From: Ochotona curzoniae
Lineage: Eukaryota; Chordata; Mammalia; Lagomorpha; Ochotonidae
NCBI RefSeq assembly: GCF_017591425.1
Contig: NW_024467103.1
Span: 355,047 to 419,046 of the forward strand
Reading direction: 5' to 3'
Length of the DNA: 64,000 bases
Shown: positions 53,201 to 63,400 of the stretch, piece by piece
Layout: every line of letters starts with the position of its first letter
Position numbering within the stretch: the stretch's first letter is position 1
The notes under the pieces: generated by a model
What the model was told of the DNA's origin: nothing
The model's input: the letters and a program-made list of their open reading frames with translations, nothing else
The model's database searches: none
Translations under genes and position numbers: made by a program

Positions 53201-56200
53201 GGATGAAATCAGGCATGTTGAACACCCACACAAAACAACCATGTAGATCCTGACTCAAGGCGCTAAGAAGTCCACATCCAGAGACAAGTTCAACGCCCAA
53301 GCCATTTCCAGCTCCCATGGAAACCAAGTGCTCTGGCAGCACATATGTCTGAAAGTGGATGTGACACCTAGGGATCTCAGTGTGTTGCTGAATGGCAACT
53401 TGCCGAAGGAGCAGCACAGGTCTTCCAGTGCCAAAACCACTCCACCTGCCTCAGGAACTTCACATACCATCAGCTTTCCTAGCAGCTGTCCCGGAAACCC
53501 AGTTGGGTGCCATCTCGTCCAATGCCCATTGAGCCCAGGATGATGAAATCAGGCATGTTGAACACCCACACAAAACAACCATGTAGATCCTGACTCAAGG
53601 CGCTAAGAAGTCCACATCCAGAGACAAGTTCAGCGCCCACGCCATTTCCAGCTACCATGGAAACCAAGTGCTCTGGCAGCACATATGTCTGAAAGTGGAT
53701 GTGACACCTAGGGATCTCAGTGTGTTGCTGAATGGCAACTTGCCGAAGGAGCAGCACAGGTCTTCCAGTGCCAAAACCACTCCACCTGCCTCAGGAACTT
53801 CACATACCATCAGCTTTCCTAGCAGCTGTCCCGGAAACCCAGTTGGGTGCCATCTCGTCCAATGCCCATTGAGCCCAGGAGGATGAAATCAGGCATGCTG
53901 AACACCCACACAAAACAACCATGTAGATCCTGACTCAAGGCGCTAAGAAGTCCACATCCAGAGACAAGTTCAGCGCCCAAGCCATTTCCAGCTCCCATGG
54001 AAACCAAGTGCTCTGGCAGCACATATGTCTGAAAGTGGATGTGACACCTAGGGATCTCAGTGTGTTGCTGAATGGCAACTTGCCGAAGGAGCAGCACAGG
54101 TCTTCCAGTGCCAAAACCACTCCACCTGCCTCAGGAACTTCACATACCTCAGCTTTCCTAGCAGCTGTCCAGGAAACCCAGTTGGGTGCCATCTCGTCCA
54201 ATGCCCATTGAGCCCAGGAGGATGAAATCAGGCATGTTGAACACCCACACAAAACAACCATGTAGATCCTGACTCAAGGCGCTAAGAAGTCCACATCCAG
54301 AGACAAGTTCAGCGCCCAAGCCATTTCCAGCTCCCATGGAAACCAAGTGCTCTGGCAGCACATATGTCTGAAAGTGGATGTGACACCTAGGGATCTCAGT
54401 GTGTTGCTGAATGGCAACTTGCCGAAGGAGCAGCACAGGTCTTCCAGTGCCAAAACGACTCCACCTGCCTCAGGAACTTCACATACCATCAGCTTTCCTA
54501 GCAGCTGTCCCGGAAACCCAGTTGGGTGCCATCTCGTCCAATGCCCATTGAGCCCAGGAGGATGAAATCAGGCATGTTGAACACCCACACAAAACAACCA
54601 TGTAGATCCTGACTCAAGGCGCTAAGAAGTCCACATCCAGAGACAAGTTCAGCGCCCAAGCCATTTCCAGCTCCCATGGAAACCAAGTGCTCTGGCAGCA
54701 CATATGTCTGAAAGTGGATGTGACACCTAGGGATCTCAGTGTGTTGTTGAATGGCAACTTGCCGAAGGAGCAGCACAGGTCTTCCAGTGCCAAAACCACT
54801 CCACCTGCCTCAGGAACTTCACATACCATCAGCTTTCCTAGCAGCTGTCCCGGAAACCCAGTTGGGTGCCATCTCGTCCAATGCCCATTGAGCCCAGGAG
54901 GATGAAATCAGGCATGTTGAACACCCACACAAAACAACCATGTAGATCCTGACTCAATGCGCTAAGAAGTCCACACCCAGAGACAAGTTCAGCGCCCAAG
55001 CCATTTCCAGCTCCCATGGAAACCAAGTGCTCTGGCAGCACATATGTCTGAAAGTGGATGTGACACCTAGGGATCTCAGTGTGTTGCTGAATGGCAACTT
55101 GCCGAAGGAGCAGCACAGGTCTTCCAGTGCCAAAACCACTCCACCTGCCTCAGGAACTTCACATACCATCAGCTTTCCTAGCAGCTGTCCCGGAAACCCA
55201 GTTGGGTGCCATCTCGTCCAATGCCCATTGAGCCCAGGATGATGAAATCAGGCATGTTGAACACCCACACAAAACAACCATGTAGATCCTGACTCAAGGC
55301 GCTAAGAAGTCCACATCCAGAGACAAGTTCAGCGCCCAAGCCATTTCCAGCTCCCATGGAAACCAAGTGCTCTGGCAGCACATATGTCTGAAAGTGGATG
55401 TGACACCTAGGGATCTCAGTGTGTTGCTGAATGGCAACTTGCCGAAGGAGCAGCACAGGTCTTCCAGTGCCAAAACGACTCCACCTGCCTCAGGAACTTC
55501 ACATGCCATCAGCTTTCCTAGCAGCTGTCCCGGAAACCCAGTTGGGTGCCATCTCGTCCAATGCCCATTGAGCCCAGGAGGATGAAATCAGGCATGTTGA
55601 ACACCCACACAAAACAACCATGTAGATCCTGACTCAAGGCGCTAAGAAGTCCACATCCAGAGAAGTGTTCAGCGCCCAAGCCATTTCCAGCTCCCATGGA
55701 AACCAAGTGCTCTGGCAGCACATATGTCTGAAAGTGGATGTGACACCTAGGGATCTCAGTGTGGTGCTGAATGGCAACTTGCCGAAGGAGCAGCACAGGT
55801 CTTCCAGTGCCAAAACGACTCCACCTGCCTCAGGAACTTCACATACCATCAGCTTTCCTAGCAGCTGTCCCGGAAACCCAGTTGGGTGCCATCTCGTCCA
55901 ATGCCCATTGAGCCCAGGAGGATGAAATCAGGCATGTTGAACACCCACACAAAACAACCATGTACATCCTGACTCAAGGCGCTAAGAAGTCCACATCCAG
56001 AGACAAGTTCAGCGCCCAAGCCATTTCCAGCTACCATGGAAACCAAGTGCTCTGGCAGCACATATGTCTGAAAGTGGATGTGACACCTAGGGATCTCAGT
56101 GTGTTGCTGAATGGCAACTTGCCGAAGGAGCAGCACAGGTCTTCCAGTGCCAAAACGACTCCACCTGCCTCAGGAACTTCACATACCATCAGCTTTCCTA

Positions 56201-59200
56201 GTAGCTGTCCCGAAACCCAGTTGGGTGCCATCTCGTCCAATGCCCATTGAGCCCAGGAGGATGAAATCAGGCATGTTGAACACCCACACAAAACAACCAT
56301 GTAGATCCTGACTCAAGGCGCTAAGAAGTCCACATCCAGAGACAAGTTCAGCGCCCAAGCCATTTCCAGCTCCCATGGAAACCAAGTGCTCTGGCAGCAC
56401 ATATGTCTGAAAGTGGATGTGACACCTAGGGATCTCATTGTGTTGCTGAATGGCAACTTGCCGAAGGAGCAGCACAGGTCTTCCAGTGCCAAAACGACTC
56501 CACCTGCCTCAGGAACTTCACATACCATCAGCTTTCCTAGCAGCTGTCCCGGAAACCCAGTTGGGTGCCATCTCGTCCAATGCCCATTGAGCCCAGGAGG
56601 ATGAAATCAGGCATGTTGAACACCCACACAAAACAACCATGTAGATCCTGACTCAAGGCGCTAAGAAGTCCACATCCAGAGACAAGTTCAGCGCCCAAGC
56701 CATTTCCAGCTCCCATGGAAACCAAGTGCTCTGGCAGCACATATGTCTGAAAGTGGATGTGACACCTAGGGATCTCAGTGTGTTGCTGAATGGCAACTTG
56801 CCGAAGGAGCAGCACAGGTCTTCCAGTGCCAAAACCACTCCACCTGCCTCAGGAACTTCACATACCATCAGCTTTCCTAGCAGCTGTCCCGGAAACCCAG
56901 TTGGGTGCCATCTCGTCCAATGCCCATTGAGCCCAGGAGGATGAAATCAGGCATGTTGAACACCCACACAAAACATCCATGTAGATCCTGACTCAAGGCG
57001 CTAAGAAGTCCACATCCAGAGACAAGTTCAGCGCCCAAGCCATTTCCAGCTACCATGGAAACCAAGTGCTCTGGCAGCACATATGTCTGAAAGTGGATGT
57101 GACACCTAGGGATCTCAGTCTGTTGCTGAATGGCAACTTGCCGAAGGAGCAGCGCAGGTCTTCCAGTGCCAAAACCACTCCACCTGCCTCAGGAACTTCA
57201 CATACCATCAGCTTTCCTAGCAGCTGTCCCGGAAACCCAGTTGCGTGCCATCTTGTCCAATGCCCATTGAGCCCGGGAGGATGAAATCAGGCATGTTGAA
57301 CACCCACACAAAACAACCATGTAGATCCTGACTCAAGGCGCTAAGAAGTCCACATCCAGAGACAAGTTCAGCGCCCAAGCCATTTTCAGCTATCTTGGAA
57401 ACCAAGTGCTCTGGCAGCACATATGTCTGAAAGTGGATGTGACACCTAGGGATCTCAGTGTGTTGCTGAATGGCAACTTGCCGAAGGAGCAGCACAGGTC
57501 TTCCAGTGCCAAAACCACTCCACCTGCCTCAGGAACTTCACATACCATCAGCTTTCCTAGCAGCTGTCCCGGAAACCCAGTTGGGTGCCATCTCGTCCAA
57601 TGCCCATTGAGCCCAGGAGGATGAAATCAGGCATGTTGAACACCCACACAAAACAACCATGTAGATCCTGACTCAAGGCGCTAAGAAGTCCACATCCAGA
57701 GACAAGTTCAGCGCCCAAGCCATTTCCAGCTCCCATGGAAACCAAGTGCTCTGGCAGCACATATGTCTGAAAGTGGATGTGACACCTAGGGATCTCAGTG
57801 TGTTGCTGAATGGCAACTTGCCGAAGGAGCAGCACAGGTCTTCCAGTGCCAAAACGACTCCACCTGCCTCAGGAACTTCACATACCATCAGCTTTCCTAG
57901 CAGCTGTCCCGGAAACCCAGTTGGGTGCCATCTCGTCCAATGCCCATTGAGCCCAGGAGGATGAAATCAGGCATGTTGAACACCCACACAAAACAACCAT
58001 GTAGATCCTGACTCAAGGCGCTAAGAAGTCCACATCCAGAGACAAGTTCAGCGCCCAAGCCATTTCCAGCTCCCATGGAAACCAAGTGCTCTGGCAGCAC
58101 ATATGTCTCAAAGTGGATGTGACACCTAGGGATCTCAGTGTGTTGCTGAATGGCAACTTGCCGAAGGAGCAGCACAGGTCTTCCAGTGCCAAAACCACTC
58201 CACCTGCCTCAGGAACTTCACATACCATCAGCTTTCCTAGCAGCTGTCCCGGAAACCCAGTTGGGTGCCATCTCGTCCAATGCCCATTGAGCCCAGGATG
58301 ATGAAATCAGGCATGTTGAACACCCACACAAAACAACCATGTACATCCTGACTCAAGGCGCTAAGAAGTCCACATCCAGAGACAAGTTCAGCGCCCAAGC
58401 CATTTCCAGCTACCATGGAAACCAAGTGCTCTGGCAGCACATATGTCTGAAAGTGGATGTGACACCTAGGGATCTCAGTGTGTTGCTGAATGGCAACTTG
58501 CCGAAGGAGCAGCACAGGTCTTCCAGTGCCAAAACGACTCCACCTGCCTCAGGAACTTCACATACCATCAGCTTTCCTAGCAGCTGTCCCAGAAACCCAG
58601 TTGGGTGCCATCTCGTCCAATGCCCATTGAGCCCAGGAGGATGAAATCAGGCATGTTGAACACCCACACAAAACAACCATGTAGATCCTGACTCAAGGCG
58701 CTAAGAAGTCCACATCCAGAGACAAGTTCAGCGCCCAAGCCATTTCCAGCTCCCATGGAAACCAAGTGCTCTGGCAGCACATATGTCTGAAAGTGGATGT
58801 GACACCTAGGGATCTCAGTGTGTTGCTGAATGGCAACTTGCCGAAGGAGCAGCACAGGTCTTCCAGTGCCAAAACCACTCCACCTGCCTCAGGAACTTCA
58901 CATACCATCAGCTTTCCTAGCAGCTGTCCCGGAAACCCAGTTGGGTGCCATCTCGTCCAATGCCCATTGAGCCCAGGAGGATGAAATCAGGCATGTTGAA
59001 CACCCACACAAAACAACCATGTAGATCCTGACTCAAGGCGCTAAGAAGTCCACATCCAGAGACAAGTTCAGCGCCCAAGCCATTTCCAGCTCCCATGGAA
59101 ACCAAGTGCTCTGGCAGCACATATGTCTGAAAGTGGATGTGACACCTAGGGATCTCAGTGTGTTGCTGAATGGCAACTTGCCGAAGGAGCAGCACAGGTC

Positions 59201-59270
59201 TTCCAGTGCCAAAACCACTCCACCTGCCTCAGGAACTTCACATACCATCAGCTTTCCTAGCAGCTGTCCC
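50268..59270. repeat. Satellite units of the right-central segment
   Basis: Units are close to consensus. The 340-bp register is exact until a one-base loss at about 54,149 (ACATACCTCAGC), with another at about 56,211. Notable units are 51,288 and 53,668 (both CAGCGCCCACGCC, seven units apart), 55,707 (AGAGAAGTGTTC at 55,659-55,670 with TGTGGTGCTG), and 57,406, preceded by ATTTTCAGCTATCTTGG at 57,382-57,398, where the usual CCATGG is lost. GCATGCTGAAC recurs in several units between 50.8 and 53.9 kb. There is no gene. Confidence 0.7.
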
Positions 59271-61310
59271 GGAAACACAGTTGGGTGCCATCTCGTCCAA
59301 TGCCCATTGAGCCCAGGATGACGAAATCAGGCATGTTGAACACCCACACAAAACAACCATGTAGATCCTGACTCAAGGCGCTAAGAAGTCCACATCCAGA
59401 GACAAGTTCAGTGCCCAAGCCATTTCCAGCTCCCATGGAAACCAAGTGCTCTGGCAGCACATATGTCTGAAAGTGGATGTGACACCTAGGGATCTCAGTG
59501 TGTTGCTGAATGGCAACTTGCCGAAGGAGCAGCACAGGTCTTCCAGTGCCAAAACGACTCCACCTGCCTCAGGAACTTCACATACCATCAGCTTTCCTAG
59601 CAGCTGTCCCGGAAACCCAGTTGGGTGCCATCTCGTCCAATGCCCATTGAGCCCAGGATGATGAACTCAGGCATGTTGAACACCCACACAAAACAACCAT
59701 GTAGATCCTGACTCAAGGCGCTAAGAAGTCCACATCCAGAGACAAGTTCAGTGCCCAAGCCATTTCCAGCTCCCATGGAAACCAAGTGCTCTGGCAGCAC
59801 ATATGTCTGAAAGTGGATGTGACACCTAGGGATCTCAGTGTGTTGCTGAATGGCAACTTGCCGAAGGAGCAGCACAGGTCTTCCAGTGCCAAAATGACTC
59901 CACCTGCCTCAGGAACTTCACATACCATCAGCTTTCCTAGCAGCTGTCCCGGAAACCCAGTTGCGTGCCATCTCGTCCAATGCCCATTGAGCCCAGGAGG
60001 ATGAAATCAGGCATGTTGAACACCCACACAAAACAACCATGTAGATCCTGACTCAAGGCGCTAACAAGTCCACATCCAGAGACAAGTTCAGTGCCCAAGC
60101 CATTTCCAGCTCCCATGGAAACCAAGTGCTCTGGCAGCACATATGTCTGAAAGTGGATGTGACACCTAGGGATCTCAGTGTGTTGCTGAATGGCAACTTG
60201 CCGAAGGAGCAGCACAGGTCTTCCAGTGCCAAAACGACTCCACCTGCCTCAGGAACTTCACATACCATCAGCTTTCCTAGCAGCTGTCCCGGAAACCCAG
60301 TTGCGTGCCATCTCGTCCAATGCCCATTGAGCCCAGGAGGATGAAATCAGGCATGTTGAACACCCACACAAAACAACCATGTACATCCTGACTCAAGGCG
60401 CTAAGAAGTCCACATCCAGAGACAAGTTCAGCGCCCAAGCCATTTCCAGCTACCATGGAAACCAAGTGCTCTGGCAGCACATATGTCTGAAAGTGGATGT
60501 GACACCTAGGGATCTCAGTGTGTTGCTGAATGGCAACTTGCCGAAGGAGCAGCACAGGTCTTCCAGTGCCAAAACGACTCCACCTGCCTCAGGAACTTCA
60601 CATACCATCAGCTTTCCTAGCAGCTGTCCCGAAACCCAGTTGGGTGCCATCTCGTCCAATGCCCATTGAGCCCAGGAGGATGAAATCAGGCATGTTGAAC
60701 ACCCACACAAAACAACCATGTAGATCCTGACTCAAGGCGCTAACAAGTCCACATCCAGAGACAAGTTCAGCGCCCAAGCCATTTCCAGCTCCCATGGAAA
60801 CCAAGTGCTCTGGCAGCACATATGTCTGAAAGTGGATGTGACACCTAGGGTCTCAGTGTATTGCTGAATGGCAACTTGCCGAAGGAGCAGCACAGGTCTT
60901 CCAGTGCCAAAACCACTCCACCTGCCTCAGGAACTTCACATACCATCAGCTTTCCTAGCAGCTGTCCCGGAAACCCAGTTGGGTGCCATCTCGTCCAATG
61001 CCCATTGAGCCCAGGAGGATGAAATCAGGCATGTTGAACACCCACACAAAACAACCATGTAGATCCTGACTCAAGGCGCTAAGAAGTCCACATCCAGAGA
61101 CAAGTTCAGCGCCCAAGCCATTTCCAGCTCCCATGGAAACCAAGTGCTCTGGCAGCACATATGTCTGAAAGTGGATGTGACACCTAGGGATCTCAGTGTG
61201 TTGCTGAATGGCAACTTGCCGAAGGAGCAGCACAGGTCTTCCAGTGCCAAAACGACTCCACCTGCCTCAGGAACTTCACATACCATCAGCTTTCCTAGCA
61301 GCTGTCCCGG
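59271..61310. repeat. Short block bounded by GGAAACACAG variants
   Basis: The marker GGAAACACAG, which bounds the 8-unit duplication at 39.9 and 42.6 kb, also appears at 59,271 and 61,309. The following units 59,446 and 59,786 share the CAGTGCCC and AAAATGACTCC states of that block. Two one-base losses lie at about 60,631 (CCCGAAACCC) and 60,850 (CTAGGGTCTC), the latter with a T-to-A change giving GTGTATTGC. Inference: a related but reshuffled six-unit relative of the 8-unit block. Confidence 0.55.
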
Positions 61311-63400
61311 AAACACAGTTGGGTGGATCTCGTCCAATGCCCATTGAGCCCAGGATGATGAAATCAGGCATGTTGAACACCCACACAAAACAACCATGTA
61401 GATCCTGACTCAAGGCGCTAAGAAGTCCACATCCAGAGACAAGTTCAGCGCCCAAGCCATTTCCAGCTCCCATGGAAACCAAGTGCTCTGGCAGCACATA
61501 TGTCTGAAAGTGGATGTGACACCTAGGGATCTCAGTGTGTTGCTGAATGGCAACTTGCCGAAGGAGCAGCACAGGTCTTCCAGTGCCAAAACGACTCCAC
61601 CTGCCTCAGGAACTTCACATACCATCAGCTTTCCTAGCAGCTGTCCCGGAAACCCAGTTGGGTGCCATCTCGTCCAATGCCCATTGAGCCCAGGATGATG
61701 AAATCAGGCATGTTGAACACCCACACAAAACAACCATGTAGATCCTGACTCAAGGCGCTAACAAGTCCACATCCAGAGACAAGTTCAGCGCCCAAGCCAT
61801 TTCCAGCTACCATGGAAACCAAGTGCTCTGGCAGCACATATGTCTGAAAGTGGATGTGACACCTAGGGATCTCAGTGTGTTGCTGAATGGCAACTTGCCG
61901 AAGGAGCAGCACAGGTCTTCCAGTGCCAAAATGACTCCACCTGCCTCAGGAACTTCACATACCATCAGCTTTCCTAGCAGCTGTCCCGGAAACCCAGTTG
62001 CGTGCCATCTCGTCCAATGCCCATTGAGCCCAGGATGATGAAATCAGGCATGTTGAACACCCACACAAAACAACCATGTAGATCCTGACTCAAGGCGCTA
62101 AGAAGTCCACATCCAGAGACAAGTTCAGCGCCCAAGCCATTTCCAGCTCCCATGGAAACCAAGTGCTCTGGCAGCACATATGTCTGAAAGTGGATGTGAC
62201 ACCTAGGGATCTCAGTGTGTTGCTGAATGGCAACTTGCCGAAGGAGCAGCACAGGTCTTCTAGTGCCAAAATGACTCCACCTGCGTCAGGAATTTCACAT
62301 ACCGTCAGCTTTCCTAGCAGCTGTCCCAGAAACCCAGTTGGGTGCCATCTCGTCCAATGCCCATTGAGCCCAGGATGACGAAATCAGGCATGTTGAACAC
62401 CCACACAAAACAACCATGTAGATCCTGACTCAAGGCGCTAAGAAGTCCACATCCAGAGACAAGTTCAGTGCCCAAGCCATTTCCAGCTCCCATGGAAACC
62501 AAGTGCTCTGGCAGCACATATGTCTGAAAGTGGATGTGACACCTAGGGATCTCAGTGTGGTGCTGAATGGCAACTTGCCGAAGGAGCAGCACAGGTCTTC
62601 CAGTGCCAAAACCACTCCACCTGCCTCAGGAACTTCACATACCATCAGCTTTCCTAGCAGCTGTCCCGGAAACCCAGTTGGGTGCCATCTCGTCCAATGC
62701 CCATTGAGCCCAGGAGGATGAAATCAGGCATGTTGAACACCCACACAAAACAACCATGTACATCCTGACTCAAGGCGCTAAGAAGTCCACATCCAGAGAC
62801 AAGTTCAGTGCCCAAGCCATTTCCAGCTCCCATGGAAACCAAGTGCTCTGGCAGCACATATGTCTGAAAGTGGATGTGACACCTAGGGATCTCAGTCTGT
62901 TGCTGAATGGCAACTTGCCGAAGGAGCAGCACAGGTCTTCCAGTGCCAAAATGACTCCACCTGCCTCAGGAACTTCACATACCATCAGCTTTCCTAGCAG
63001 CTGTCCCGGAAACCCAGTTGGGTGCCATCTCGTCCAATGCCCATGAGCACATTAGGATGAAATCAGGCATGTTGAACACCCACACAAAACAACCATGTAG
63101 ATCCTGACTCAAGGCGCTAACAAGTCCACATCCAGAGACAAGTTCAGCGCCCAAGCCATTTCCAGTTACCATGAAAACCAAGTGCTCTGGCAGCACATAT
63201 GTCTGAAAGTGGATGTGACACCTAGGGATCTCAGTGTGTTGCTGAATGGCAACTTGCCGAAGGAGCAGCACAGGTCTTCCAGTGCCAAAACCACTCCACC
63301 TGCGTCAGGAATTTCACATACCATCAGCTTTCCTAGCAGCTGTCCCGGAAACCCAGTTGGGTGCCATCTCGTCCAATGCCCATTGAGCCCAGGATGACGA
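61311..63400. repeat. Third, shortened copy of the 8-unit block
   Basis: Order and private variants follow duplication copy 2. Unit 61,823 corresponds to 43,128. Unit 62,163 carries TCTTCTAGTG, TGCGTCAGGAATTTC and CATACCGTCAG exactly as 43,468 does. Unit 62,843 has CAGTCTGTTG like 44,828. Unit 63,182 is preceded by AGTTACCATGAAAACC as at 45,150. Two units are missing: unit 62,503 joins a 43,808-like left part (CAGTGCCC and TCCCATGG) to a 44,488-like right part (TGTGGTGCTG). This reads as a crossover product lacking 680 bp. Confidence 0.75.
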
